A program made the translations under genes and the position numbers. Shown one piece after another: positions 24,973 to 34,553 of a stretch of 64,000 nucleotides of DNA; within the stretch, counting starts at the first letter, position 1; each line of letters opens with the position of its first letter. The stretch spans positions 124,001-188,000 of the forward strand of contig JAGNYI010000001.1 in NCBI GenBank assembly GCA_017985015.1. The letters run 5' to 3'. Origin of the DNA: Giesbergeria sp. (GTDB taxonomy: Bacteria > Pseudomonadota > Gammaproteobacteria > Burkholderiales > Burkholderiaceae_C). The notes beneath the pieces are model-generated. The model did not search any database. It had not been told where the DNA came from and saw only the letters and a program-made list of their open reading frames with translations.

Positions 24973-25875
24973 TCAGCCGCGTTCCACCGGCCGCGCCGGG
25001 TCGCTGCACCACTCGCTCCAGCTTCCGGCGAAAAGCGCGGTGGGGGCGTAGCCAGCCAACTCCATGGCCAGCAGGTTGGGGTTGGCGGTGACGCCGCTGC
25101 CGCAGTGGTGCACCACGCTCTCGGGTGGCCGGCTTCCCAGCAGGTCTGCAAATTCACGGTGCAATTGCTCGGCCGTCTTGAACCTGCCGTCGGGTCCGAA
25201 ATTCTGCGAAAAGGGCCGGTTCAAGGCCCCCGGAATGTGGCCCGCCACCGGGTCCAGCGGCTCGACTTCACCGCGGTAGCGTTCGGCGGCGCGCGCGTCA
25301 ATCAGCGTCTGGCCCGCCTGGCCCAGTTGCGCCTGCACTTGTCTCACCGTGCGCAGCACACGCAGCGGCTCGCCCAGGTCGAAATTGGACTGGAAGTGGG
25401 CGGGCTCTTCGCCACTGGATAAGTCGCCCCCCGCAGCGGACCATGCGGGCAGGCCGCCGTCGAGCACGGCCACGGCGTCGTGGCCCATCCACTTGAGCAT
25501 CCACCACAGGCGGCCGCAGTAGGCGCTGGCGTTGCGGTCGTAGACCACCGCTTGCATGGCGTTGGAAAAACCCACGCTGGAGAGCCAGACCGCAAAGCGC
25601 TCGCGGGTGGGCAGCGGGTGGCGACCGCCTGACATGGGCCGGTCGGCCGCATGCGCCGTGATCACCCTGCCGTCGGCTCCGGGTGCGCCGTGCGGTGCGC
25701 TCAGGTCTTCGTCCAGGTGTGCATAGACGGCCCCAGGAATGTGGGCGTCGAGAAAAGCCGCGCGGCCAGCCGAAGGCTGGGCCAGGTCAAAGCTGCAGTC
25801 GAAGACCATGCAAGGCGTGTCGCTTGCGCGCAGGGCAAGCAGGTCCTCGGCGGAAATGAGATGGGTGTAAGGCAT
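24973..25875 (-). CDS. sseA: 3-mercaptopyruvate/thiosulfate sulfurtransferase
   Basis: 300 residues from M-P-Y-T-H-L-I-S-A-E-D with two rhodanese domains (about 5-150 and 175-295). The active-site loop CGSGVTA with Cys258 is the form typical of 3-mercaptopyruvate sulfurtransferases (SseA) rather than classic rhodaneses (CRKGVT). It transfers sulfur to thiophilic acceptors. Other family stretches are DCSFDLA, AHIPGAVYAHLDEDLS and VVYDRNASAYCGRLWWMLKWMG. The frame continues far upstream only as a shadow of the DMT gene. It follows that gene on the same strand, 59 bases downstream. Confidence 0.9.
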   Translation of the reverse strand: MPYTHLISAEDLLALRASDTPCMVFDCSFDLAQPSAGRAAFLDAHIPGAVYAHLDEDLSAPHGAPGADGRVITAHAADRPMSGGRHPLPTRERFAVWLSSVGFSNAMQAVVYDRNASAYCGRLWWMLKWMGHDAVAVLDGGLPAWSAAGGDLSSGEEPAHFQSNFDLGEPLRVLRTVRQVQAQLGQAGQTLIDARAAERYRGEVEPLDPVAGHIPGALNRPFSQNFGPDGRFKTAEQLHREFADLLGSRPPESVVHHCGSGVTANPNLLAMELAGYAPTALFAGSWSEWCSDPARPVERG

Positions 25876-25934
25876 GGCGGAAGGCAGAAATGGCGATGGC
25901 TCCCATTTTGACCATGGCAAGCCCGGCGCGTGCG

Positions 25935-26852
25935 TCAGAGTTCTTCGGCAGCTGGAGCCGCCACGGTTTTGGCACGCAGCACCGTGGCCAAAATGCCGCT
26001 GGCGATGATCAGCGCCATGCCCAGCCAGCCCAGCGGCGCAATGACGTCGCCAAACAGCAGCACGCCGTAGCCCGCGCCAAACACGATGCCCGAATACTGG
26101 AGGTTTGCCACCACCAGCGTCGCGCGCGGGTTGTGGGCGCTGGCGTAGGCCAGCGTCATGCACAACTGGCCGCCGGCCGCCAGCACGCCGAGCGGCAGCA
26201 GCCACAACGCCGGCCAGCCGGGCCAGACCGAATGCCCGGTGGCGAGCACCACGGCGCCGCCGGCCACCACCGAGCCCACGGCAAAGTAGAACACCGTGCG
26301 CGATTCGGGCTCGCCCAGGCGCGAGAGCGCCACCACCTGCATATAGGCGAGCGCCGCGCACATGCCCGACAGCAATCCGACGATGCCGCCCAGCGCCTGC
26401 TCGGGCCCCTGGCCGATGCTGGGGCGCAGCAGCATGACCACACCCGCAAACCCGGCCGCCACAGTCAGCAGCAACGAGGTGTGCATCTGTGGCCGCGGCG
26501 CGGCGGGCGAGGGGCGCCAGGCCATGAGGGAGGCACCCACCAGGAAGGCGGCGATCCAGACACTGCTCATGTAGTTGAGCGTGATGGCGGTGGCGAGCGG
26601 CAGATGGGCAATGGCAAAGAACCAGCTGCCCAACGAAGTCACTCCTACCAGCGAGCGCCAGGCATGCATGCGCGGGTAACGCGTGGCCAGCGAGACGCCG
26701 CGCGAACGGGCCAGCCAGGCCATCAGCCCCATGCCGATCAGCCCGCGATAAAACACCAGCTCGGCCGACGTGAAGTACACCGAGGCGTACTTCACGCACA
26801 CGCTCATGCTGGCAAACAGCAGGGCGGCGAGCACCATCCAGAGAGCTTTCAT
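25935..26852 (-). CDS. EamA/DMT-family transporter
   Basis: 305 residues from M-K-A-L-W-M-V-L-A-A-L-L with about ten membrane helices. FYRGLIGMGLMAWLA near residue 33 and ATAITLNYMSSVWIAAFLV near 88 are typical of the first EamA repeat. AYASAHNPRATLVVANLQYSGIVFGAGYGVLLFGD near 230-265 marks the second. It is a drug/metabolite exporter of unknown substrate, in an S-adenosylmethionine-carrier-like subgroup. An AGCGCTTAT-family repeat begins just upstream of the start. Confidence 0.87.
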   Translation of the reverse strand: MKALWMVLAALLFASMSVCVKYASVYFTSAELVFYRGLIGMGLMAWLARSRGVSLATRYPRMHAWRSLVGVTSLGSWFFAIAHLPLATAITLNYMSSVWIAAFLVGASLMAWRPSPAAPRPQMHTSLLLTVAAGFAGVVMLLRPSIGQGPEQALGGIVGLLSGMCAALAYMQVVALSRLGEPESRTVFYFAVGSVVAGGAVVLATGHSVWPGWPALWLLPLGVLAAGGQLCMTLAYASAHNPRATLVVANLQYSGIVFGAGYGVLLFGDVIAPLGWLGMALIIASGILATVLRAKTVAAPAAEEL

Positions 26853-26863
26853 GGCACCGAAAC

Positions 26864-26930
26864 TATGAATTAAATAGGGCTTTAGCGCTTATACAGTAAG
26901 CGTTAAAAGCTATTGAAAAAATAGCAATTG
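26864..26930 (+). repeat. AGCGCTTAT-family repeat (CR-4)
   Basis: It reads TGAATTAAATAGGGCTTT, AGCGCTTATACAGTAAGCG, TTAAAAGCTATTGAAAAAAT, AGCAATTG. It lies between the start of the DMT gene and the stop of the Rieske oxygenase gene, both on the minus strand. This is among the best preserved copies. Confidence 0.85.
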
Positions 26931-26958
26931 TCCCTGCTTGATTCAGTAAAGCGGCCGC

Positions 26959-28089
26959 TCAGGAACTGGTCCCCATCGCCTTGCGGTACCACTCGTGGAA
27001 ATGCTGCATCCCATCCTCCATCGGGCTCTGGTAGGGGCCGACTTCGTTGTCGCCGCGCAGGTACAGGGCCTTGCGGCCGGCATCCATGCGCTCGCCGATC
27101 TCGTCGTCCTCAATGCAGGTTTCCATGTAAGCGGCCTGTTGGGCTTCGACGAACTCGCGCTCGAAGGCGGTGATTTCCTCGGGGTAGAAGAATTCCACCA
27201 TGTTCAGCGTCTTCTCGGGGCTGATGGGGTGCAGCGTTGAGACGGTGAGTACATGCGGGTACCACTCCACCATGATGTGTGGGTACAGCGTCAGCCAGAT
27301 GGCACCGTGCGTCGGTGCCTGGCCGCCGCGGTAGGCCAGCAGCGCTTTGTGCCAGCGCTCGTACACCGGACTGCCGGCGCGCGCCAGACCATTGGCCACG
27401 CCCACGGTCTGCACCGAATGGTTGCGGCCGAATTCCCAGTGCAGGTCCTCGCAGGTGACGAAACTGCCCAGGCCCGGGTGGAAGGGGCCGACGTGGTAGT
27501 CCTCCAGATAGACCTCGATGAAGGTCTTCCAGTTGTAGTTGCACTCGTGCAGTTCCACGCGGTCAAACGCAAAGCCAGTGAAGTCGAGGTCGGCGCGCGG
27601 GCCGAGTTGCGCCAGGTCGCCCTTCACGTCGTAGCCATTGTCTTCAAACAAGAGCCCGTTCCACTCGCACAGTGGGTAGTTCTTGAGGTTGAGGCAGGGG
27701 TCGTGCTTGAAATGCGGCGCGCCCAGCAAGTCGCCCTTGGGGCTGTAGGTCCAGCGGTGTACCGGGCAGACGATGTTGCCGCCGGCGCTGCCCTTGGTGT
27801 GTTCCTGCAAGCTGCCGCGCCCGCCCAGCATGATGGCCTGGCGGTGGCGGCAGACGTTGGAGATGAGTTCCACCTGGCCGCCGGGCGCGCGCACCAGCGC
27901 CCGGCCTTCGGCCTCTTGCGCCAGGGCGTGGTAGTCGCCTGCCTGCGGCACGCTGAGCTGGTGCCCCACGTAACGCGGCCCGCGCTGGAACAGCGTGGCC
28001 ATCTCGCGCTCGAAGAGCGCGCGATCGAAGTAGCTTGAAACTGGTAGTTGGCTGGCAGCCGGCTGCAGTCGAAGACTTAAATCAGACAT
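26959..28089 (-). CDS. Rieske non-heme iron oxygenase, alpha-subunit type
   Basis: 376 residues from M-S-D-L-S-L-R-L-Q-P, with GGGAG 8-12 bases upstream. The Rieske [2Fe-2S] ligands are C80-x-H82 (NVCRHR) and C108-x-x-H111 (CPVHRW). The catalytic domain has the mononuclear iron site EDYHVGPFH near residue 200, and acidic ligands around CIEDDEIGE near 335. It belongs to the ring-hydroxylating oxygenase alpha family, of which some members demethylate or hydroxylate non-aromatic substrates. No beta subunit, ferredoxin or reductase gene is adjacent, so the reaction is unknown. An apparent terminator lies in its own leader at 28147-28174. Confidence 0.85.
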   Translation of the reverse strand: MSDLSLRLQPAASQLPVSSYFDRALFEREMATLFQRGPRYVGHQLSVPQAGDYHALAQEAEGRALVRAPGGQVELISNVCRHRQAIMLGGRGSLQEHTKGSAGGNIVCPVHRWTYSPKGDLLGAPHFKHDPCLNLKNYPLCEWNGLLFEDNGYDVKGDLAQLGPRADLDFTGFAFDRVELHECNYNWKTFIEVYLEDYHVGPFHPGLGSFVTCEDLHWEFGRNHSVQTVGVANGLARAGSPVYERWHKALLAYRGGQAPTHGAIWLTLYPHIMVEWYPHVLTVSTLHPISPEKTLNMVEFFYPEEITAFEREFVEAQQAAYMETCIEDDEIGERMDAGRKALYLRGDNEVGPYQSPMEDGMQHFHEWYRKAMGTSS

Positions 28090-28146
28090 GTTCGCAACTC
28101 CCCACAGGGAGAAACAGAAAACGGCAATTCAATGCGAAGGCCGGGC

Positions 28147-28174
28147 AAAAAAATAAACCGGCAGAGTGCCGGTT
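28147..28174 (-). terminator. rho-independent terminator structure in the leader of the Rieske oxygenase gene
   Basis: On the minus strand: stem AACCGGCA / TGCCGGTT with a 3-base loop (28156-28174), followed by TTATTTTTTT. It points toward the oxygenase start 58 bases downstream. It may be an attenuator, or may stop antisense transcripts if the promoter lies inside the remaining leader. Confidence 0.55.
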
Positions 28175-28331
28175 GGGGGAATGAATGGGATTATAGGTGG
28201 TGGGGTTATTTGGGCGCATGCCAATGTCCGCAGGCGCGCTGCGTGTATTCCTGCCTGGCGAGCCGAGGGGTCTCAGGGCGCACTCGTCCTAAAATCAATG
28301 GCTTCGCCTGCCCGATTGCATTCTCCAGCCC

Positions 28332-28559
28332 ATGGCCAAAATCAAAATCGCCGAACCCGCCAGCTACGAAGCCGCCTTGGAAGAGCTGGAGCAATTGGTT
28401 GCGCGCATCGAATCGGGGCAGATGCCCCTGGAGCAGTTGCTGTCCGGCTACCAGCGCGGCGCCACGCTGCTGGCCTTTTGCCGTGAGCGCCTGGAAGCCG
28501 TGCAGGACCAGATCAAAGTGCTGGACGCCGGCCAGATCCAACCCTGGACAGCCGAATGA
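28332..28559 (+). CDS. xseB: exodeoxyribonuclease VII small subunit
   Basis: 75 residues. XseB helices bind the large subunit XseA of exonuclease VII, which degrades single-stranded DNA from both ends. The family core [20 protein letters not shown] (residues 12-31) with [16 protein letters not shown] following is unmistakable. TAAAAT at about 28291 could be a -10 element. The stop overlaps the ispA start by four bases, giving the common xseB-ispA-dxs operon. Confidence 0.95.
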   Translation: MAKIKIAEPASYEAALEELEQLVARIESGQMPLEQLLSGYQRGATLLAFCRERLEAVQDQIKVLDAGQIQPWTAE

Positions 28560-29509
28560 GCGGCATGCCTGGGCAAGCGCTGGCCGACTGGAACGCCGTG
28601 CAGCTTGCACGCACCGAGGCCGCGCTGTCGGATTGGGTGGGCGTGGACGCGCCCTCGGACCTGGGCCAGGCGATGCGCTACGCCGTGCAGGGCGGTGGCA
28701 AGCGCCTGCGCCCGCTCCTGGTGCTGGCAGCGCGCGAGGCCGTGGCGGGGGAGGGGCATGCCGACTTCAGCGCTGCACTCGACGAGGCAGCCCTGCGCGG
28801 CGCACTGGACGAAGCGGCTCTGCGCGGCGCGTGCGCCGTCGAGCTGATCCACGCCTATTCCCTGGTCCACGACGACATGCCCTGCATGGACAACGACGTG
28901 CTGCGCCGTGGCAAGCCGACAGTCCATGTGCAGTATGGCCAGGCCGGCGCCTTGCTGGCGGGCGACGCCTTGCAGGCTTTGGCCTTCGAGCTGCTCACGC
29001 CCGAACGCAGTGACATCCCCGCCACGGTGCAGGCCCGGCTGTGCCGGCTGCTGGCGCGCGCCGCCGGCGCTGCCGGCATGGCGGGTGGGCAGGCGATTGA
29101 CCTGGCCAGCGTCGGCCAGCGCCTTGACGAAGCCCAGTTGCGCCACATGCACCAGCTGAAAACCGGCGCGCTGCTTCAGGCCAGCGTCATGATGGGCGCC
29201 GCCTGCGGCGCGCCAGCCGCGGCGGCGCTTGCCGGCCTGGCCCGATACGGCGGGGCGTTGGGCCTGGCCTTCCAGGTGGTGGACGATATTCTGGACGTGA
29301 CGCAGGACTCGGCCACGCTGGGCAAGACCGCCGGCAAGGACGCGGCCCACGCCAAGCCGACCTACGTCTCTCTGCTGGGGATCGAGGCTGCACGGCAATG
29401 CGCGCAGAATCTCCACAGCGACGCGCTGGCTGGTTTGGCCGCGTCCGGCCTGCGCGATACCGCACGGCTCGCGGCGCTGGCAGACATGGTGCTGCTGCGC
29501 TCAAATTAG
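28556..29509 (+). CDS. ispA: farnesyl/geranyl diphosphate synthase
   Basis: 317 residues. IspA condenses isopentenyl and dimethylallyl diphosphates into farnesyl diphosphate. First Asp-rich motif DDMPCMDND near residue 104, second DDILD near 242, and [16 protein letters not shown] near 44. Oddity: nine residues A-L-D-E-A-A-L-R-G occur twice in tandem just before the helix [15 protein letters not shown], encoded by two 27-base copies (about 28777-28830) that differ only at synonymous positions. Most relatives have one such unit. Start ATG 28556 overlaps the xseB stop. Confidence 0.95.
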   Translation: MSGMPGQALADWNAVQLARTEAALSDWVGVDAPSDLGQAMRYAVQGGGKRLRPLLVLAAREAVAGEGHADFSAALDEAALRGALDEAALRGACAVELIHAYSLVHDDMPCMDNDVLRRGKPTVHVQYGQAGALLAGDALQALAFELLTPERSDIPATVQARLCRLLARAAGAAGMAGGQAIDLASVGQRLDEAQLRHMHQLKTGALLQASVMMGAACGAPAAAALAGLARYGGALGLAFQVVDDILDVTQDSATLGKTAGKDAAHAKPTYVSLLGIEAARQCAQNLHSDALAGLAASGLRDTARLAALADMVLLRSN

Positions 29510-29571
29510 CAGTAAAAATGCCTCCTGGCGCTTATTGGATAAGCGTTATAAGCTATCAAATCAGTAGTAAT
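29501..29571 (+). repeat. AGCGCTTAT-family repeat between ispA and dxs (CR-5)
   Basis: It reads AAAAATGCCTCCTGGCGC, TTATTGGATAAGCGTTATA, AGCTATCAAATCAGTAG. The first half-site has GGCGCTTAT instead of AGCGCTTAT. It occupies nearly the whole ispA-dxs gap. Confidence 0.8.
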
Positions 29572-29573
29572 GA

Positions 29574-31490
29574 ATGTCCACGAACGCTTACCCCTTGCTT
29601 GAGACCGTGAACTCTCCGGCCGATCTGCGCCGCCTCTCGCGCCCCGAACTCAAGCGCGTGGCCGACGAACTGCGCGCCTTCGTGCTCGACAGTGTCTCCA
29701 AGACGGGTGGGCACCTCAGCTCCAACCTGGGCACGGTGGAACTCACCGTGGCGCTGCACTATGTGTTCGACACCCCGCGCGACCGCCTGGTGTGGGACGT
29801 GGGCCACCAGACCTATCCGCACAAAATTCTGACCGGCCGGCGCGAGCGCATGGGAACGCTGCGCCAGCTGGGCGGCGTTTCGGGCTTTCCGCAGCGCGCC
29901 GAAAGCGAATACGACACCTTTGGCACCGCGCATTCGAGCACCAGTATTTCTGCCGCTCTGGGCATGGCGATGGCTGCCAAGCGGCGCGGCGACGAACGCT
30001 ATGCCGTGGCCATCATTGGCGACGGCGCCATGACGGCCGGCATGGCCTTCGAGGCGCTGAACAACGCGGGTGTGGCCGATTGCAACCTGCTGGTCATCCT
30101 GAACGACAACGACATGAGCATCAGCCCGCCGGTGGGTGCACTCAACCGCTATCTGGCGCAACTGATGAGCGGGCAGTTCTATGCGGCCGCCAAGAACGTC
30201 GGCAAGACCGTACTGCGTCCCGTGCCGCCGCTGCTGGAACTGGCCAAGCGCCTTGAGCAGCAGGCCAAGGGCATGGTGGTGCCGGCCACGCTGTTTGAGA
30301 AATTTGGCTTCAATTACATCGGCCCTATCGATGGGCACGACCTCGATTCCTTGATTCCCACGCTGGAGAACATCAAGGAACTCAAGGGCCCGCAGTTTCT
30401 GCATGTGGTCACCAAGAAGGGCCAGGGCTACAAATTGGCCGAGGCCGACCCGGTGGCCTACCACGGCCCCTCGCGGTTTGACCCGAAGATTGGTCTCGTC
30501 AAGCCAGCAACGCCGCCACGCCAGACCTTTACCCAGGTGTTTGGCCAGTGGCTCTGCGACATGGCCGCGCACGATGAGCGCCTGGTGGGGATCACGCCGG
30601 CCATGCGCGAAGGCTCGGGCATGGTGGAGTTTGAGCGGCGCTTCCCCGATCGCTACTACGACGTGGGCATTGCCGAGCAACACGCCGTGACGTTCGCTGC
30701 GGGCATGGCGTGCGAGGGCGTCAAGCCGGTGGTAGCCATCTATTCCACCTTCCTGCAGCGCGCCTACGACCAGTTGATTCACGACGTGGCCTTGCAAAAC
30801 CTGCCGGTGGTCTTTGCACTGGATCGCGCAGGTCTGGTGGGCGCCGACGGCGCGACCCATGCGGGTGCTTACGACATCGCCTTTGTGCGCTGCGTGCCCA
30901 ACCTGGCCATGGCCTGCCCGGCGGACGAACGTGAGTGTCGGCAATTGCTCTGCACCGCCTTTGCGCAGAACCACCCCGTGGCCGTGCGCTACCCGCGTGG
31001 AAGCGGCGCCGGGGTTGAACCCCTGCCGGGGCTGGATGCACTGCCGTACGGCAAAGGCGAAATCCGCCGCACGCGCAGTAGCGCGTTGCGCCCGGCAGGC
31101 TTGCCGCGCATTGCCATCCTGGCGTTTGGTACCTTGCTGTATCCGGCGCTGGAAGCCGCCGAGCAGCTCGACGCCACGGTGGCCAACATGCGCTGGGCCA
31201 AACCGCTGGACACTCAATTGCTGCTGCAGCTCGCCGCTGACCACGACGTGCTCGTCACGCTCGAAGAGGGCTGCATTCAGGGCGGCGCAGGCAGCGCGGT
31301 GCTCGAAGCCCTGGCCACCGCCGATGTGCAACGGCCGGTGCTGCAGCTCGGCTTGCCCGATGTGTTCATCGAGCACGGCGATCCGGCCAAGCTCCTGGCC
31401 TTGCAGGGGCTGGATGCGCAAGGTATTGCGGCCTCGGTGCACGCACGGTTTGGCGCTGCGGCGCGACCCGTGAACGAGCGCGTCGCCTGA
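29574..31490 (+). CDS. dxs: 1-deoxy-D-xylulose-5-phosphate synthase
   Basis: 638 residues. Dxs makes 1-deoxyxylulose 5-phosphate from pyruvate and glyceraldehyde 3-phosphate, the first step of the non-mevalonate isoprenoid pathway that feeds IspA. Thiamine-diphosphate motif [18 protein letters not shown] near residue 150, with [21 protein letters not shown] lies near 43, [12 protein letters not shown] near 75, and the transketolase domain has [19 protein letters not shown] near 365. Start ATG is chosen because M-S-T-N-A-Y-P-L-L matches the usual N-terminus. It is 64 bases after ispA, separated only by a repeat. Confidence 0.97.
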   Translation: MSTNAYPLLETVNSPADLRRLSRPELKRVADELRAFVLDSVSKTGGHLSSNLGTVELTVALHYVFDTPRDRLVWDVGHQTYPHKILTGRRERMGTLRQLGGVSGFPQRAESEYDTFGTAHSSTSISAALGMAMAAKRRGDERYAVAIIGDGAMTAGMAFEALNNAGVADCNLLVILNDNDMSISPPVGALNRYLAQLMSGQFYAAAKNVGKTVLRPVPPLLELAKRLEQQAKGMVVPATLFEKFGFNYIGPIDGHDLDSLIPTLENIKELKGPQFLHVVTKKGQGYKLAEADPVAYHGPSRFDPKIGLVKPATPPRQTFTQVFGQWLCDMAAHDERLVGITPAMREGSGMVEFERRFPDRYYDVGIAEQHAVTFAAGMACEGVKPVVAIYSTFLQRAYDQLIHDVALQNLPVVFALDRAGLVGADGATHAGAYDIAFVRCVPNLAMACPADERECRQLLCTAFAQNHPVAVRYPRGSGAGVEPLPGLDALPYGKGEIRRTRSSALRPAGLPRIAILAFGTLLYPALEAAEQLDATVANMRWAKPLDTQLLLQLAADHDVLVTLEEGCIQGGAGSAVLEALATADVQRPVLQLGLPDVFIEHGDPAKLLALQGLDAQGIAASVHARFGAAARPVNERVA

Positions 31491-31711
31491 GCATCCCCGC
31501 TCGCCCCGCGCTGCGGCGCGCAAGGCGATTTTTGCCGTAGCTTGCAGAACCCTGAAGGCATGCGCCTTGCGGCTGGATTTCGCGGGAAAACCCGCAAAGG
31601 CTCTGGAAAGCGTCTTCTTACAATTCCGCCATGGCTGCTAAAGTGGGTGGGCCGCGCGGCAGACTTGCCACGTGATCGGCACTTTGCAACCCCGTTTACC
31701 AAGAGGTTTTT

Positions 31712-32794
31712 ATGGATCGTCGTTCACTCATCAAACATGCCGGCATTGCCGGCGTACTGGCCGCAGGGGTTGCTCCTGCCGTGCACGCCCAGACGGCTGT
31801 TCGCTGGCGCCTGGCTTCGAGCTTCCCCAAGTCGCTCGACACGATTTTCGGCAGCGCAGAAATGTTTTCCAAGACGCTCAAGGCCTTGTCGGGTGGCAAG
31901 TTTGAATGCTCGGTGCACGCTGCCGGCGAGCTGATGCCTCCCTTCGGCGTGGTGGATGCCATTCAAAACGGCACAGTGGAAATGGCGCAAACGGCGCCCT
32001 ACTACTTCACCGGCAAGGACTCCATTTTTGCCTTTGGCTGCGCCGTGCCATTCGGCCTGACCGCGCGCCAGATGGACGCCTGGATGGAGCACGGCAACGG
32101 CCGCAAGCTCATGGACGCGTTCTATGCCAACTACAACATCAAGAGCCGCAGCGCTGGCAACACCGGCACGCAAATGGGTGGCTGGTACCGCAAGGAAATC
32201 AACACCGTTGAAGACCTCAAGGGTCTGAAGATGCGCATGGGTGGCGGCCTGTTCGGCGAATCGATGCAAAAACTCGGTGTTGTGTCGCAAAACATGCCTG
32301 CGGGCGAGGTCTACCAGGCGCTTGAAAAAGGCACGCTCGACGCTTGCGAATTCGTCGGCCCGTACGACGACGAAAAGCTCGGCTTCAACAAGGTGGCGCC
32401 GTACTACTACTACCCCGGTTGGTGGGAGGGTGGCGCAGAGCTCGAGTTCTTCATCAGCGCCAAGGCGTACGCGGCCCTGACGCCAGAGTTCCAGGCCATG
32501 GTGGATGCCGCCACTGCCGTCGCAGCGCGCGACATGACGGCCAAGTACGACGCCTTCAACCCCATTGCGCTCAAGAAGCTCGTGGGCGCCAAGACCCAGC
32601 TCAAGGCGTTCTCCAAAGAACTCATGGACGCAGGCTTCAAGTCTTCCATGGAAGTGTTTGCCGAGCACGAAGCCAAATCGCCAGAGTTCAAGAAGATCCA
32701 CCAGGACATGCGCGCCTTCCAGCGCGATCAGATCCTGTGGGGCCGTTTCTCGGAGTTCCGCTTCGATAGCTACATGAGTTCGGTCAAGTTGTAG
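31712..32794 (+). CDS. TRAP transporter periplasmic binding protein, copy 1
   Basis: 360 residues with a twin-arginine-type signal (M-D-R-R-S-L-I-K, cleavage near V-H-A-Q). It belongs to the DctP/TakP group that binds 2-oxo acids and related carboxylates. Family stretches: WRLASSFPKSLDTIFG near residue 32, HAAGELMPPFGVVDAIQNGTVEM near 69, QMGGWYRKEINTVEDLKGLKMRMGG near 152 and YYYYPGWWEGG near 228. Its first 50 residues match copy 2 at 48 positions although many codons differ; the rest is visibly less similar. Its membrane partners are probably the convergent dctQM genes. Confidence 0.92.
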   Translation: MDRRSLIKHAGIAGVLAAGVAPAVHAQTAVRWRLASSFPKSLDTIFGSAEMFSKTLKALSGGKFECSVHAAGELMPPFGVVDAIQNGTVEMAQTAPYYFTGKDSIFAFGCAVPFGLTARQMDAWMEHGNGRKLMDAFYANYNIKSRSAGNTGTQMGGWYRKEINTVEDLKGLKMRMGGGLFGESMQKLGVVSQNMPAGEVYQALEKGTLDACEFVGPYDDEKLGFNKVAPYYYYPGWWEGGAELEFFISAKAYAALTPEFQAMVDAATAVAARDMTAKYDAFNPIALKKLVGAKTQLKAFSKELMDAGFKSSMEVFAEHEAKSPEFKKIHQDMRAFQRDQILWGRFSEFRFDSYMSSVKL

Positions 32795-32844
32795 CCAGCC
32801 ACCGTTCTTGTCGCGATTGAGCCATGAACGCATTGATCGCCACA

Positions 32845-32898
32845 AGCCGCCGGAGTCTCTGGCCCGCATCTGTGTGGGCCTGACGCCGGCTTTTTTTT
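32845..32898 (+). terminator. possible terminator/attenuator between the two binding-protein genes
   Basis: Outer pair AGCCG / CGGCT encloses the hairpin GGCCCGCA / TGTGGGCC (one mismatch), followed by eight T residues (32891-32898). It lies between the tandem binding-protein genes and could lower read-through into the second. Confidence 0.45.
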
Positions 32899-32948
32899 GG
32901 CATCGCATCAGCACCACCACCACCTTTTTTCATCACAGGAGACTTGCA

Positions 32949-34028
32949 ATGGATCGTCGTTCCCTTATCAAAAATGCCGGCATCGCCGGGGTGCTCGCGG
33001 CAGGAGTCGCACCCGCCGTGCACGCACAGGCGGCAGTGCGCTGGCGCCTCGCGTCGAGCTTTCCCAAATCGCTCGACACCATTTTCGGCTCGGCCGAGGT
33101 GTTTTCCAAGGCCGTCAAGGACATGTCTGGAGGCAAGTTCGAGATTTCGGTCCACGCTGCCGGTGAATTGATGCCCGCGTTTGGCGTGGTCGATGGCGTG
33201 CAGAACGGCACCGTGGAAATGGCGCACACCGCGCCTTACTACTTCTTTGGCAAGAACGAGGCCTTCGCACTGTGCGGCGCCATTCCCTTCGGCATGAATT
33301 CGCGCCAGCTCACCGCCTGGATGGTGGACGGCAACGGCCACAAGTTGACGCGCGAGTTCTACGCGCAGTACAACATTGTTGATTTCATCGGCGGCAACAC
33401 CGGCGCCCAAATGGGTGGCTGGTTCCGCAAGGAGGTCAAGTCGCCAGAAGACATCAAGGGCCTGAAGTTCCGGGTCGGCGGCTTTGCCGGCAAGGTGATT
33501 GAGCGCATGGGCGGCGTGCCGCAGAACATTCCCGGCGGAGAAATCTACCAGGCGCTGGAGAAGGGCACCATCGACGCGGCCGAATGGATTGGCCCGTACG
33601 ATGACCAGAAACTGGGTATCAACAAGGTGGCCCCGTTCTACTATTACCCCGGCTGGTGGGAAGGCAGCCTGAATCTGTCCTTCTACATCAACGACAAGGC
33701 ATTCAACGGCCTCTCCAACGAGTACAAGGCCATCATCCAGGCCGCGGCCCATGAAGCGCACGTCACCACGCAGGCGCGCTACGACGCACGCAACCCGGGA
33801 GCCCTCAAGCAGCTGGTCGGCGCCAAGACCAAGGTCCTGCCTTTCCCGCAGTCGGTGATGGACGCCTCGTTCAAGGCCGCTAAGGAAGTCTTCGCCGAGA
33901 TCGGCGCGAAGAACCCCGACTGGAAGAAGATGTATGCCGACTACCTCGACTTCCAGCGCGACCAGGTGCTGTGGTTCCGCTTTGCCGAAGGCACGTTCGA
34001 CAACTTCATGCAGCGCCAAAAGCTCTAA
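32949..34028 (+). CDS. TRAP transporter periplasmic binding protein, copy 2
   Basis: 359 residues from M-D-R-R-S-L-I-K-N-A-G, a twin-arginine-type signal. ACAGGAGAC upstream is a good ribosome site. It is a paralogue of the preceding gene with the same fold markers (WRLASSFPKSLDTIFG; HAAGELMPAFGVVDGVQNGTVEM; QMGGWFRKEVKSPEDIKGLKFRVGG; YYYPGWWEG). Differences around the ligand pocket suggest a different carboxylate. A longer frame back to 32808 translates the intergenic hairpin and is rejected. A strong terminator follows the stop. Confidence 0.92.
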   Translation: MDRRSLIKNAGIAGVLAAGVAPAVHAQAAVRWRLASSFPKSLDTIFGSAEVFSKAVKDMSGGKFEISVHAAGELMPAFGVVDGVQNGTVEMAHTAPYYFFGKNEAFALCGAIPFGMNSRQLTAWMVDGNGHKLTREFYAQYNIVDFIGGNTGAQMGGWFRKEVKSPEDIKGLKFRVGGFAGKVIERMGGVPQNIPGGEIYQALEKGTIDAAEWIGPYDDQKLGINKVAPFYYYPGWWEGSLNLSFYINDKAFNGLSNEYKAIIQAAAHEAHVTTQARYDARNPGALKQLVGAKTKVLPFPQSVMDASFKAAKEVFAEIGAKNPDWKKMYADYLDFQRDQVLWFRFAEGTFDNFMQRQKL

Positions 34029-34045
34029 GCGCCAAGCAAGCGAAG

Positions 34046-34073
34046 AACCCCGCCTTGTGCGGGGTTTTTTTTT
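34046..34073 (+). terminator. rho-independent terminator after the TRAP binding-protein genes
   Basis: Stem AACCCCGC / GCGGGGTT with loop CTTGT and a run of nine T residues. It lies 18 bases after the stop of copy 2. Confidence 0.9.
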
Positions 34074-34486
34074 CGCCAAAAAAGGATGTGCGCCTGCGTG
34101 CCGGAGCAGCTTGAGCGCGCAGCAATTGCCCGGGGCCAGCTGACTCTGGGTGGGTGCCGCGTGCGTCCCGCGCAGACCGCAGCGGCGTCTTCCACCGGCA
34201 CCACGAGCGGCGGTCAGCAGATAGAGCAAGGGCAAACGTTCCGCGCCATTGCCCACGGTGGCTCATCAGCACCCTCGCGAATTCCAGAAATGTCTGCTGC
34301 ACATCGCTGTGGACGCGCGCATTGATTCGTTGCGTTCGGTCGATCGTGCGGCACTGGGGAGCGGCGTGGGCCCTGGCTCTTGTCTCTGGGTCCGACGGGC
34401 CTATCACGACACGGTTCTGATGTGCAGAGTTGGCCGGGAGACGACGCGTTCCCCAGAAAGCCTTGATGCCTGCTCGAAAGTGGACG
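34074..34486. other. 413-bp gap between convergent TRAP genes, no gene seen
   Basis: This region between two facing terminators has no recognisable coding sequence on either strand; short open frames in all phases lack family features or ribosome sites. No repeat of the families seen elsewhere is present. It may be a decayed gene. Confidence 0.5.
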
Positions 34487-34519
34487 AAAAAAAAGAGCCC
34501 CGCGATGGGCGGGGCTCTT
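34487..34519 (-). terminator. rho-independent terminator after dctQM
   Basis: On the minus strand: stem AAGAGCCCCGC / GCGGGGCTCTT with loop CCATC, followed by a run of T residues. It closes the dctQM operon 35 bases after the dctM stop. Confidence 0.9.
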
Positions 34520-34553
34520 TGCCAAGACGGGGAGGGAGATCAGGCCACCCGTT

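Noticed and set aside
31712-34028. Recent gene conversion between the two TRAP binding-protein genes
   Set aside because: The nearly identical first 50 residues are encoded with many synonymous differences, so recent DNA exchange is unlikely.
34074-34486. Small genes between the convergent TRAP operons
   Set aside because: Short frames on both strands have no ribosome site or recognisable sequence.
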